From Thereva unica (taxonomy: Eukaryota; Arthropoda; Insecta; Diptera; Therevidae): 64,000 nt of DNA. The translations under genes were made by a program, and so were the position numbers. Positions 30,540 through 41,709 of this stretch are shown here, piece by piece (the first letter of the stretch is position 1; each line of letters starts with the position of its first letter). The DNA is taken from the NCBI GenBank assembly GCA_949987705.1, contig OX465281.1, positions 200,991,112 to 201,055,111 on the forward strand. The letters are read 5' to 3'. Under the pieces are notes generated by a model that made no database searches, was not told the origin of the DNA, and saw nothing but the letters and a program-made list of their open reading frames with translations.

Positions 30540-31150
30540 AACCCCAGGGATGGAGTACGTTGAGATCACTCCTTCATTGGGAGATCTCCTGCGGAGGTAA
30601 GGGCACCTAATCGAATAGACGACTCTGCTTTCAGAAGACGGGGTGGCGCAGCCCGAAAACGTTTTATGCGATATCTGGAAGCTGGCTACTCCCGTGTAGA
30701 GGCTGGTAATGTCTGCGGTGCCCCCGAGGAAGAAAGTGATACCGACTAAAAAGAGGGTTACATCATCTGGATGTTCCCTAGGGCATAATAACCCGGCGAA
30801 AAAGGCGAAGACTTTGCCCATACGGTTTGAAAAGCCTTCAGAAAAGTCGGACGCACCCATAATGAAGTCTAGAACGACTCGAAAGCTGACCTTCTGCCAA
30901 ATAGCGGAAAGTTTCAGAATTGGCGTGCTTGCGACTAACAATCCGGAGATTCTTCTAACTAGGAAACAACTAGTTACCGTGCAAAGTCTTCTAGAGGCGG
31001 TCCTTATGGGGCCCCCAGGCCATAAAGGTTTGCAAAAGGGGAGATATAATCCCGTAAGGAACTGGCAGGCCGGCAGTACTCGAAAAAAGTTTTATATAGG
31101 ACAACTCCCAACTAACAAACTCTCCAGAGAAAAACTCTTGGAAATTGTGA
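30540..31150 (+). pseudogene. LINE ORF1 remnant (DUF4780-like N-terminal part)
   Basis: Two frames carry consecutive pieces. 30,615-30,745 reads 'RIDDSAFRRRGGAARKRFMR' and 'YLEAGYSRVEAGNVCGAPEE', ending at a stop. The frame from 30,709 then reads on with basic residues and, at about 30,865-31,000, 'RKLTFCQIAESFRIGVLATN' and 'NPEILLTRKQLVTVQSLLEA'. This resembles the beginning of the DUF4780-type domain of insect LINE ORF1 proteins (xxLRVGVLxxxYPxxxLTxxQLxxxQxAxxxAI). A frameshift near 30,740 separates the pieces, and homology fades after about 31,010. The 163-codon minus-strand frame over it is antisense. Confidence 0.5.
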
Positions 31151-32458
31151 AATTATCTCATAAGACTCTCTTAACACTCTTCGATACCCTCAAGAAGATA
31201 GCTCTTGTAATAAGAATTAAATTAACACTCATAGTAGTATTATTATGAGATAATAAGTCTACTAGAGTTACTAAGCCTTTCATTCTCATAATGAGATAAT
31301 GTTTATACTCTTATATTGAGTGCAAGAAAACCTCTATTCTTATTGGGTCTTTTTTATTAAAGCTTTACTCTCAAAGGCTTTAACTGTCAAAAAAATGTCC
31401 TTATGAGTGTTATGACACTTATAAGAAAGTTCTTACAAGACTTCAAGTATATCCCTTCTTATATAAATGCTCTTATGAGACGAAAAATGTTAAAACATTT
31501 ATAAGAAGACTTTTATTAGTGCAAAAAGACTACCATCTCATAACCAGAATTTTGTTCTTATAAAAAAACTTAAACCATCGAGCGGCCATACTTTCGCTTA
31601 ATATAGAATTTTATACTGAAACGAAATTCCACAAATCAAGCTAATTTACCTAATTGAATATGCGCAAAGTATACGAAGTTATTTCTTTCAGATGATAAAT
31701 CAATTTAAAATAAATTATTGAGCGATACTAAAGCTTTTATTTTTTTCTTAAGAAATAAAATTTCAAAAAATATGTTAAAGTTTGATTATTTTTAAGGCGC
31801 TTTGATTTTTATCGAGGTAGAATGGTTGTTATTATCGGTAAAGTTTCAATCGCAATAAAATTGCAACTAATATTTTCGTTAAAAATCGAATTCTAAAGTT
31901 TATTATCATACATAATAAATATTAAATTCTTAAGTGTTATATTTTTCGAATAGATTTTTATGACAGTTATTTAGAGCAAATAACTCTCATAAAAATTATT
32001 TTATTCTAAACAACATCGCCTTTCCATATATTGCTCCCTTTCTAACAGTTCTGTTAAGGAGAGTATAGCTCTTACAGCGCCCTTATAGTTACCCTTGCAA
32101 AGAGAGCTAAGGTATTTTTATAAGACAAAAATAACTCTCATAATTGTGCCATTTAATTCTCACAACCACTGACATATAATAATGGACTGCTCACAAAGCC
32201 TTCTACATTTACAAGCCATGCACAACAAAATTTCACACTCACATTCAAAGATGCATGGGACTTCAATTTTACTGTCAGACTGTGTGGAGTGCGGTTATGT
32301 ACGTTTATTGGGAATAAATTATTGGGGATAAAATCTTCTTTAAACCAAATAAAAACAAAAATTATGGACATTAATTGTAACATTTATTAACTACATATTA
32401 TAAAGTTGTGATAATAATGTAAATAATAAATGTAACGTAAATAATGTAATGTAATAAA

Positions 32459-32740
32459 CTTTCCGCGGCACGAAACACTTGTTTTCCTCGTTATCAAAGG
32501 GATTTTGATATTTTTTTCTCCATTGCCAACATAAACCCCGTAAATCTTATTAATAACACTATTTATTTAAATTGCAAATTTATGACAGGTAAATTGGGTA
32601 CTTTTTGCATTATTGTACGTTTTTTACATTGATGGAATAGCTCTTATTTTCAATAAAATCGCACTCGAAACAGCACTTTCCGCGGAACGAAAACTTCTTT
32701 CCCTTTGATTTTAATGGGACTTCGATATTTCACGAATGTT
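32459..32740. repeat. Diverged direct repeat
   Basis: CTTTCCGCGGCACGAAA at 32,459 and CTTTCCGCGGAACGAAA at 32,678 each lead into a related stretch containing CAAAGGGATTTTGATATTT or its variant (CTTTGATTTTAATGGGACTTCGATATTT as a degenerate form). Two related units about 219 bp apart. Confidence 0.5.
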
Positions 32741-32910
32741 GGGACTTCATACAACCACACACACACACCTACAGCATGGCTTGTAAATATAGAAGGCTTT
32801 GACTGCTCATCAGCAATTATTCCCATACAAACCGATGGCACCAAAAAGGTATAGTCGCTCGCTCATCCATAAGCCCCCAAACTGACAGAAGCACTCAGAA
32901 ATAAAATCAA

Positions 32911-33008
32911 TTAGAAAAAAATAGACGGGTATAGTGATGTTTATATCTTTTGCGTTAAATCACTTAGAAAAAAATAGACGGGTATAGTGATGTTTATATC
33001 TTTTGCTC
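32911..33008 (+). repeat. Two-copy 53-bp tandem repeat
   Basis: TTAGAAAAAAATAGACGGGT starts at 32,911 and at 32,964, and each copy runs on identically through ATAGTGATGTTTATATCTTT TGC (split for length). Confidence 0.9.
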
Positions 33009-33593
33009 TTTTCCCCATAAGCCCCCGGTGAGAATGTCAGTTGCTAAGACAGGCGTTGAGAACTTAAATCAGATACACATAAAATTTGCAAATTAATGAA
33101 AAAAAGGCATTTTAAAAGGTGAAAAAGTGAAAATAGTGTTTATTAATTTTTTTAAACAAAATATTTGTGTTGTTTTAATGTTTTAAGTACGTATTTAAAA
33201 AAATGTAAATTTCAAAAGTGATTCCGGTGTTTACATGGAGTGAAAAAAGGTTTGTAGCCTATGGAACAAATTGGTGCCATGAAAAATTTCTCATAAGCAG
33301 TCCATTCTATATGTCAGTGCTCACAACGCACTCATAAAGCACTTGTAGTGTTCTATAAGAGTAAGTTATGAGAGTGATACTCTCTTAAAAAAGTCGAATA
33401 TCCTCTCATAAGACACTAGTAGAGTCTTATGAGACGAATTTTGTTACTTGGGCTGGTTGTCTCGCGTGTTGTCTTGTCTCGCAAGCAAGAGAACGAGAGT
33501 TTCAGCGCTAGTATTACATCTCATGAAACTAGAAAAAACCTAAATTTAATAGATCTGAGCTCTTTAGCAGTAATTTGAAAACTACCTCTATAT

Positions 33594-34624
33594 TCCAGGC
33601 GCTGAAGCATTTCCAGTGGTTTTGGCGTGATGTAACGGACTTTTTTGGTGGAATCGGTCAGAAATGACATCCCCAACAATATTTAGGGGGCGCGCAAGCA
33701 TGAAACTCCCAGGAAAATTTGTGTTAGCCCAAAAACTGAAAAATTCACTAAAAATTCCCTGTTTTTTGACCTTTCTTGTTAAATATCTCTTAACGAAGGC
33801 TTCTAGGCGAAAAATTTTTTGAGCATGTTTTGTTCGTTATTGGGTTTGCTAAAACTTACCCTATGGTGGATTTTTGAAATTTGAATTTTTGCATTGCAAA
33901 ATAGCCGAAAACTGCGAATAAAAGTACCTCACTTTAAAGTTATCACAAGGAAAGAAGAAACCATTATATTCCAATTTAATTTTGGAATTAGATAGTTAAA
34001 GACATGTTTAGCTTATATCCAAAACCCGATCACCGCCGGTCAAATAGTTTTTGCATAATGCATTTTGCAATTAAGTGAATTTAAAAAGTTAAATTTGTTA
34101 CTGCGCCAAAAGAAAAAATCCCATCTTTGTCCTGATTTTTTTACGTATGCTTTAAGACACTCTTTACAATATCCAATCATTAAAATTCTGGTTTTTAAAT
34201 TTTTTTTATGGTTTTTAATTTTTTTAAGATTTTTGGCAAAAAACTGCAACTAAGGCGTTTTTTCCAGAAAAATTGCTAACTCGGCGACGCCAGGAATGCT
34301 AGGCACGTTTCAATTTCGCTCGAAAAAGGACTCAGTTTCTATCACACCAATTTAGCTGTTCTTTTTTTTAAATTTGAGTAGCGAATCGAAAAGGCGTCCC
34401 AGCTAGTAACAACAACAAAATTCAAACAAAATTCGGTAATTTTTATAATTTGCTTAAGAAATTATGTTTAACAATATTTTATTGAAAGTTGTGCTCAATA
34501 GAAACTGAGTCCTCTTTCGAGCGAAATTGAAACGCGCCTAGCATTCCTGGAGTCGCCGAGTTAGCAATTTTTTGGCATCACGCCAAAACCAAAAGTTATA
34601 GGTTTCACTGCTCTAGCGCCTGGA
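33594..34624. mobile_element. Foldback element with nested inner hairpin
   Basis: The tips TCCAGGCGCT (33,594) and AGCGCCTGGA (ending 34,624) are complementary. A second matching block, GGTTTTGGCGTGATG at about 33,615 and CATCACGCCAAAACC at about 34,575, confirms the TIR. Inside, 34,265-34,350 and 34,490-34,578 form an inverted pair of about 85 bp at roughly 90% identity ('attgctaactcggcgac', 'ggaatgctaggc', 'tttcaatttcgctcgaaa'). No coding frame is supported. Confidence 0.7.
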
Positions 34625-34639
34625 CTACTATACGAGTAT

Positions 34640-34806
34640 GATTACAAAAATACATGGTGATATGTAAACCGCTACCAAAAAAATTTCAAGAAGCCGTAGC
34701 GGCAAAATCGTTACGATTCCCCAACCAATACGATTTTTTGTCCCGCTATCCAAAACCTTTCCACATCCGGCCGATTGGTTAGTTTCAGCAGTACACCCTG
34801 TATAAG
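34640..34806. mobile_element. Fragment of the palindromic element family
   Basis: 'gattacaaaaatacatggtgatatgtaaa', 'agccgtagcggcaaaatcg', 'caatacgattttttgt', 'ccacatccggccg' and ACACCCTGTATA follow the outer right arm of the element at 50,109-51,126. It lies directly beside the foldback element ending at 34,624. Confidence 0.7.
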
Positions 34807-34809
34807 TAC

Positions 34810-35935
34810 ACTACAGCTACTCAAAGGGTTCGAGGACATAGGAATACTCGCGAAAACCCCTATAAACAAAATTTCTTGCCAATCGGATGAGCGGAGGCGA
34901 AGGCTATAAAACATTTACATACAGACACCCACACAGACAAACTTTCACAAGTATCCTCTCCTTTGATTTCTTTTAATTTTTTTTCATTTTCCTTTTTTCA
35001 GTTTATTTTGTAACACAAATATCAAAATAGCCAAATCTAATTGAACAACTCGAAGCAAATACTTTTATTTTCAAAACAGATGAGAGATGATACGTGCTAT
35101 AACTTTTAATTTTATTAAAAACAATCGTTCTCCACGATACTGGCCCAGCAGCCAGTCAAGTTAAACTTTTAAGCGTAGAATAAAATATTCAGAGAGGATA
35201 AAAGATAGCAGCAAGTCCTGCATTTCAATTATTATATTCTGCGGGTTTGGCAGATGGGAGAGTATACTCTAACCACTTATTGTGGTACAAATCTGAAATT
35301 TCTTGGAAAATGGATACAAAGCGGAACCCTCTAGAAATTGTAATACCCATAATAGGGCAAAATCAAGCTGACTTGTTGGGAGCACTTTTAACTTTAAAGC
35401 TGTATAGCCTAAAAACATTAGACTTATCTCATGAGAGACCTACTCCCCAAATTACGTCTTGACATTTCTTGACAAGCTTAAGAGAATTTTTTTTTTCGTT
35501 TTTTTATCGTTTCTAGAGGGATTTAGAACTTAGGCTACTAATAACTTAAGAGCACAACACAATATCGTCCTTCATACTCAAATATGTACGTGTTTGGTAA
35601 TGGTTACGTTTCGGTTGATATATGTACTTATGTATATGTGAACCGTTTATTTTGAAAGTGAAAAAAGTTATTGAAAAAAATGAAGTTAACGGTAATTTTA
35701 GATAAAACTTAGTATGATCTTTTTATGTGTAAACACTTTATGGTCAACAAATTCAGAATTTTAGTAATAAAGGAGATGGAAGTTTTAGCTCTTAACAGTG
35801 TTGTAAGTATGTTTATTTGGAAAGTGATGCAAGTCCTTCTTAAATTGAAATTATTTTTAACCATACTGCAAAATTTAACTCCGGTTGCTGTATGGTGAAG
35901 CAAATTTGAAGGAACATCAGTCTGAAATGTAGGGT
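34810..35935. other. No recognisable feature
   Basis: AT-rich sequence with frames up to 71 codons, none recognised. Confidence 0.5.
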
Positions 35936-35939
35936 GTTT

Positions 35940-36310
35940 TTACCTATTTGTCTTTTATATTGCGCCAACTCTGTCTGTCTCTCTGTTACTCTTTCACGTC
36001 TAAATCGCTGAACCGGTTTTGATGAAATTTGTTACAGAGATAGATTAGACCTTCGAGAAGGACATAGGCATTTGATTGTTATTAATTGGGGGGTGGACAA
36101 ATAAAAATAATTGCTGGACAAACTTGGACAAACGATGAACAAACGATATATGTGGTTAAACAATTTTTTTTGCAAAGTTGGGGGTGGTGGTTGAAAAAAA
36201 TTTTTTTTTTTTGCTTATAACAGTGTCTGGATAAAGAAAACTTTTGCTTGGACAAACTTGGACAAACGATGGACAAACGAATGAAAAAAAATTTCCAAAA
36301 TTCGCCTGTC
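35940..36310. repeat. Dispersed-type repeat with GGACAAACG motifs
   Basis: 'gctgaaccggttttgatgaaatttg' followed by 'acagagatagattagacctt' (35,990-36,055) is a sequence type I associate with high-copy insect repeats. It is followed by several copies of TTGGACAAACGATG and GGACAAAC (36,095-36,275). No second copy in the window, so the class is unassigned. Confidence 0.4.
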
Positions 36311-36809
36311 GTGTTGCCAACTTCATAGACCTAGGGAAAGTAGGGAAATTTCTCGGGAAAACTTGGAAAATTGATATTCCATCAATAACGTGGAAGTGGT
36401 TGAAAATTTTGATATAATGTACAGGAGCAACTTGTAGAGCGTGAGAAGCTTCTCAAAAAACGTCTTTACATGTTTTTTCGAGAATTGCTTCGTTTGGGAG
36501 ATAATGAGCTATAATTGATATATCCAGATTTTCGCTTGAATAACTCGGAATATCTTAAAATTTACATAGACGCTCGGCTAAAATCATTATAACTCCCTTG
36601 TTTTTATTCGAAAATTCCTAGACTAAACGGTAGGTAGGTCACATTTTAACAAATCAGATATAACATTCATTCCCAATTTATCTTGGGCCTAATAGAATCG
36701 AGTCTTTCCGTAATAACCGAACTAAAAAGAAACAGGCAGAGAACATACATACATTCATACATATATACATACACATAGACACATCCACCCAGGTGAAGAT
36801 AATATCAAG

Positions 36810-37205
36810 TAGAGATGCGCCAAATGTTCGGCCGAATATTCGTGAACGTGATAATGGTGAAACCAGTTTGAAACTGGGATTGCAAATCCGTCGACCCATG
36901 TGCGTAGGGCCTCAATGTTTATGGAATTCTTGCTTTAGTCCCTTATTTTTCAATAAAAAAGAGCAATAATTCGATCACGCAAGAAATTGCAATAAAAGAA
37001 AGAGCGGCGCATTGCGTGAGCGAACCGAGCTAGCGCGAAGTGCTCAAGGGGTGGGCGATAGCTGCTACTCGCAGATCGCTTCGCCGACCTATTCTACGCA
37101 AAAATGAACCGAATAATTCGGCCGAATGTTCGGTTCAGTTCATTTTAGACCGAATATTCGGCCGAATATTTGTATTCGGTCGAACCCATATTCGCCGCAT
37201 CTCTA
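36810..37205. mobile_element. hAT-type MITE with 8-bp target duplication
   Basis: The tips TAGAGATGCG (36,810) and CGCATCTCTA (ending 37,205) are complementary. Inside each end are inverted GTTCGGCCGAATATTCG-type repeats. ATATCAAG precedes and ATATAAAG follows, a 7-of-8 match. An 8-bp duplication and a (T/C)AGAGATG-type tip are characteristic of hAT elements. The 396-bp body has no frame of interest, and its centre carries the more GC-rich stretch 37,005-37,095. Confidence 0.75.
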
Positions 37206-37870
37206 ATATAAAGCGTATAAAAGGCTGATACATACATAATATCCACTTCAATTAACGATTATATTAATTCATTAATTTTGAAAGTGGGGCAAGTAGATTT
37301 GCGTATGAAAAAACTTTTACTTTCTTGTAGCCAGCACTATAAGCACTATTGGATAATAAACTTATATTTTCTAAGAACACAAAATGCAAAAAAGTTGTTT
37401 ATTACCCGTTTGAAAATTATATATTACTAGCTAGAACGCCTTGCTTATATATTACTAGCCGGTATGCCTTGCTCCACACATAAGCCAATAGAATGGCGTG
37501 CGCCAAAACAATTGGGAATCTCAAAATCGCTTTTCCATTGGCAGTGAGGGTCCCAAATCCCACAACGAAAGTACATTCGAAAAGAAAAGTGTCACCCCGT
37601 TCGTTTAAAAACTCAAATCACCCGCTCATCTATATTCCCAATGAGCCGTACACGAAATGTTAATGGGTGCGGAATTGTTATTTCCAATTTAAAGGATCAG
37701 CTAACATACCTATTTCTTGCACCAAATTTGATTTTTGAAAAGACTTCCCCGATCGTCTTCAGCATTGGAGAATGTGGTGGTAGAAAAAGTAGAGTGTGTG
37801 AATAGTAATAGATTATGGTGTGTCGAACTTGAGCCTACCTGGATTTACTAACATTATTATAGAAGTACTT

Positions 37871-38033
37871 AATTTTCAAACGGGTGAATTTGATTTGCAA
37901 AAAGATGAATTTAATTTGCAAAAGGGTGAATTTAAATTGCAAAAAGGTGAATCTTATTTGTAAAAAGGTGAATTTAATTTGCCAAAGGATTAATTTGATT
38001 TGCAAATGAGTGAATTTAATGTGAAAAAACTGG
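37871..38033 (+). repeat. 21-bp tandem repeat, about 7.5 units
   Basis: Unit GGTGAATTTAATTTGCAAAA plus one A, period 21, with point variants in every unit. On the minus strand it gives a heptapeptide-like repeat of the form FTxLQIK within a 67-codon frame (37,835-38,038). That is a consequence of the 21-bp period, and no start context or domain supports translation. Confidence 0.85.
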
Positions 38034-38434
38034 ACCAATATTTTTAATTCTATTGAAATGCAAATGCTTTAAAATCTCGAAATAACAAAAAGTGGACTTG
38101 CCCAACTTTCAAAATAAACGGCTCATATATATGTAAGAGCCTTTTTGTTAAGTCTTTACAGGTTAATTTCCTCCACCGCTTTTCGATACAATAATACGCT
38201 TTTGCGCATTATATGTATCAGTGTAAAAACTAAATTTTGAAAAAATTGATTCCCAAATAAAAGATTTCACGGCCACCCTTTTCCAGTCAGAGCTTCCCTT
38301 TTTACCCGCTGTAACTTCGTTATTTTTGCACAAAAGAAGGCTTCTTTTTTGCCCAACAAAATAATAATATGACAATGAAGAATCTGAAAATAAGAACCGC
38401 CCAACAACAACAACAACTGACAGCTCTTCTAGTA

Positions 38435-38707
38435 TTCCCGCTGTTTGTATATGATCCCCCAGTAGGACCTGTAAGCTTACAGAAGTACTGAAATAAGCAC
38501 TTACCAGTAAGGGGTAGGCCTTACTATACCCCAGGAGGTAAGGCCTTACTTTTCTACTTACCTTAGAGCAGTTACATAAGCACTTATCTTAGAGTACTTA
38601 CAGAACTGCTCATCTGTAAGGGGTACAGTAAGGCCTACCCCTTACTAGTAAGTGCTCTTTTCAGTTCTTCTGTAAGCTTACAAGTCCCACTGGGGTCCCA
38701 GCGGGAA
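38435..38707. mobile_element. Palindromic MITE rich in GTAAG/CTTAC
   Basis: TTCCCGCTG at the left is complementary to CAGCGGGAA at the right. The interior arms 'ctgtaagcttacagaag' / 'cttctgtaagcttacaag' and 'agtaaggggtaggccttac' / 'gtaaggcctaccccttact' are mirror images. The length is 273 bp. A related but shorter fragment lies at 39,085-39,190. Confidence 0.75.
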
Positions 38708-39084
38708 ATGGAACATTGCAAAAAGAAATATTCATGGGCGCGCCTGTGGATATGTGATCCGTTATCGAAATGCTTTTATTTTGTTCATCTTTTACAAATG
38801 CCTTTTCTTTCCAAGCCCGAGAGTGGTTTTACCTAAGCAGTCCCCCAACTAAATTCTAACCACTTCTCCAAAGCTGCTTGTTCTCCGTATCGAATGAGAG
38901 CCGGGCTATTGAGTATGCTAATGTCGCATTTTATGTCGACGAATATAATTGCCCGTTTTCTTTTTGTCTATACAATTTATGAAAACTCCAGGAAAGCTCC
39001 CTTGAGTCATCGGGCAGATTCTCGCTTGTTTGGGTCTAATTCTGGACTACACCTTACCATCTGCTTTCTCTTGTAATGGGTTAT

Positions 39085-39190
39085 ATAAGGGCTCATCTAG
39101 CACCAAGAAAATAAGGGGTACCCCTTACCAGATGAGTACTTATTTCAGTGCTCCATCGGTAAGGCCTTCCTAGAATTCCTACTGGGCCGC
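39085..39190. mobile_element. Partial copy of the GTAAG/CTTAC MITE
   Basis: AAGGGGTACCCCTTACCAGA, 'gagtacttatttcagtgct', 'ggtaaggccttcc' and CCTACTGGG reproduce modules of 38,435-38,707 in rearranged form. Confidence 0.55.
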
Positions 39191-40880
39191 TCCTGGCACT
39201 CCGCACCTTTTTTTTATATAGTATATGTATAATAATACATTTTCGCAAGCATTGTGGTTTTTTGTGTGTATCACGACCTGGAGAAAAAGTAGCCAACAGT
39301 TCGTTATGACAATTGTACCATATTTACCAAACCTACATTGCCTTCAGGTAGACATTTCTACGCATCACCAATCGAATCGATTTTTTTCCCGTTTCATCCC
39401 CCCGTCACAGAATTAAATTTATTGCTGGAGGCAATATTTAGTGAGGCATAAGGTTTTCACACCCTTAGCGCTGATTAAGAGGATTGGTCCTTCCACCTAC
39501 AACTCTACTACTGTCCTTTAAAAGCCAAGATTCTATGTTCATTTCCTTTTGCCTTAGGACTTCAGTTTATCAAAAAACTGTGTTTGTGTGTGTATACTTG
39601 AGACCCCGATTTCGAGTTTACTTTTATATTGGATTTAGGATCGCTTCGTAAGGATGATGACGACGACGACGATGATGATGACGGCGACGACGATGGACAA
39701 ATTTTGAGAAATATCTTATAAAGATTGTTTATTTACTTACGATACAGTTACTGCAGGGAAACTTTTTATTTATTTCGAAAATAAAGTGGGGGGTGTGAAA
39801 AATATTTTCAGTAATTTTCCGTAAACAATAAGAAACCAAATCCTCATTACGCACGAACATGAATCGTGAGCATTAAGGGATTGTGATTCTATTTACTTTA
39901 TTCATTGCTTGTCCACACTGAGCCTGTTTCGTCAAATTTACAAATTAGGTTCAATGATGTTGTGTCACAGATTAAATCTCAAGGGTAAGAAAGGTTTGAT
40001 CTTATACATACGTATACTCGTATATGCTACCGCAACAAATAATGGGGTATTGATATAGTCATATAATCGAGTTATAGTATAGTAGGCTTTATGGCGTGGG
40101 TAAATGCCATAGGTTATGATTTTCGTTTTTAGGCTTTAATTGATTCGCAGGACCACCTTTGTTTCGAGTGGGCTAGTGCCGTGGTGCGTGACGTCGAATA
40201 ATAACGACATCTTCCAGACAGCGCGTAGGCTTTTGAGGAGTCTCGTGACATCGGTCTGCACTCGGCGGGGGCTTGTTTATGTCCAACTCCAGAGAAATTA
40301 GCAACCGTGGATGTTCATCTCTGCCCTGGACTTAAATGATGCTGTTGGTTTATCCGCAGGGCCTTAGCCTTCTTCGAGGAACTTGGATCTGCCGTTTGTT
40401 TTGTTGGAGTGAATGAATGTTTTAAAAATTTTTCTTTTTGTGTTCATATTTATATTTCATGTTATTGTTTTCATAGTTATATTTATTTGACGGTTCCTCT
40501 TTGGAAACGAAGGAAGCACTGCTTCCCTTGACCAACTAGGCAACTTCGTAAAAATTAATTTAAATATATCAAGATTAAAATCTCAATATATTTTCTTCTC
40601 TGGAAACACTAAGCTTGCAATGTACAGATTATTTTAAATAAATAGGTACAATTCAAGTTTTTCATACTTCTGCATAGAGAGATTAAAGCCTTGACCACGA
40701 CACGAACGGCAAATACTAAAGTGCCTCTCGTCGCTCATATCGTGGCGCAGGGCTTACAAAATCTGGGGAAGCTGTAATATCTTCAGCCTCTTTGTCACAG
40801 AAAATCAACGTGTAAACTCCAACACATTCAATTTAATTGAACTCTCGTTTACGCGCAAGTTTACTTTAAGCCAAGTTAAG
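39191..40880. other. No gene; one trinucleotide microsatellite
   Basis: The only structured sequence is a GAC/GAT array at about 39,656-39,697. A moderately GC-rich stretch (40,165-40,400) has no frame or motif I recognise. Confidence 0.5.
39656..39697 (+). repeat. (GAY)n trinucleotide microsatellite
   Basis: About fourteen GAT/GAC-type triplets with one GGC interruption. Confidence 0.85.
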
Positions 40881-40883
40881 CCC

Positions 40884-41046
40884 ACACATTGGGCGTTTTG
40901 AAGTGCGCGCTTTTGAAATGAGCGTTTTAATTATCATATTGTCAAAGAATTCCTATAAGGTATACACATGCAAACACGCGCTTTTCACCAACAAATACAC
41001 TACCAACGCCGTCAAAACGCAACGCCAAGCGCTCAATGTGTGCGAT
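40884..41046. mobile_element. Small MITE with CACACATT tips
   Basis: CACACATTGGGCGTTTTG at the left (about 40,884) has its imperfect complement, CAAGCGCTCAATGTGTG, at 41,027-41,043. Inner GCGC-rich motifs are also mirrored. Length about 160 bp. Confidence 0.5.
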
Positions 41047-41079
41047 ACGAGCGGCGAGCGACAAAATGGCAGAGCGGTG

Positions 41080-41708
41080 GTGGCCAGGATACGAGCGGCG
41101 ATTCGCCTCGAATGTGGAGTTCATCCCATTATTATTTTGGGTCAAGAAAAGTTCAAATACGTTTCTTTGAATACACCAGAATGTTAGTTGAAACTTTTGA
41201 TTACATTCTGGGCAAGATAAGCCATCTTTTAATGTAGAAAAAGAGGGTATGAGACCAGTTCCACCAGTTCAAAAAAGAGAAATTGCACCGGGCTCTACAC
41301 CTGAGCTTTTCAAGAGACCGAAAGAAGAAACTGTAGCCGTTAAGAACTATTTAAAGAACTATTTCTTATTACAGAATTAAAATTATTATTATTCTACTAT
41401 TATATACTATATAATCATAGCTCCATCTTCACTCTACTGTTTCTTAGTAATTGTAGTATTTTGAAAGTCATTTTGGCAGTCATTTCAGAAAGCTCAACTG
41501 GCCTGAACTTCAGATATCAAAATTTCATACTCCATATCGAGGGGCTTTCTCCCTGTTTTAATTTTTTTGTAGTTTTTTTTTTTCTATTACTATAGCGTTA
41601 GAACAGAATAATAACAGAGCGGCGAACGGCACCAGAAAAATTTAATGTGTCGGATTAGCTGCGAGCAGCAGTTCAGTATTGCCGCTCTGCCGCTCGTATC
41701 GTGGCCGG
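41080..41708. repeat. Inverted GGCCACGATACGAGCGG-type motifs
   Basis: GGCCAGGATACGAGCGG at 41,081 and CCGCTCGTATCGTGGCC at 41,691-41,707 are inverse complements with one mismatch. Related motifs occur at 41,040 and 40,735. The interior is AT-rich without frames. Could be the two ends of one non-autonomous element. Confidence 0.45.
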
Positions 41709-41709
41709 A

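Larger units (their letters stand above)
31155..33432. mobile_element. Composite element rich in CTCATAAG/CTTATGAG motifs
   Basis: TCTCATAAGACTCT at the left edge (31,155-31,168) has its complement AGAGTCTTATGAGA at the right edge (about 33,421-33,434). The motif CTCATAA or TTATGAG, or its close variants, recurs many times at 31,155-31,560, 32,030-32,160 and 33,285-33,434, and is rare elsewhere in the window. A second inverted pair is nested inside (32,160-32,198 against 33,290-33,330, GACATATA..ATGGACTGC). A third is inside that (32,199-32,221 against 32,774-32,798, TACAAGCCATGC). No transposase frame is visible. It looks like a non-autonomous TIR element with subterminal repeats that received another insertion. 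Confidence 0.55.

Noticed and set aside
30450..30941. 163-codon minus-strand frame
   Set aside because: Antisense to the LINE ORF1 remnant on the plus strand; no domain-like sequence of its own.
37871..38033. CRISPR-like array
   Set aside because: The units are contiguous 21-bp tandem copies without unique spacers, and the surrounding DNA is eukaryotic in character.
37835..38038. Leucine/isoleucine-rich repeat protein
   Set aside because: The heptad arises from a 21-bp minisatellite; no start context, domain or conservation can be shown from the sequence.
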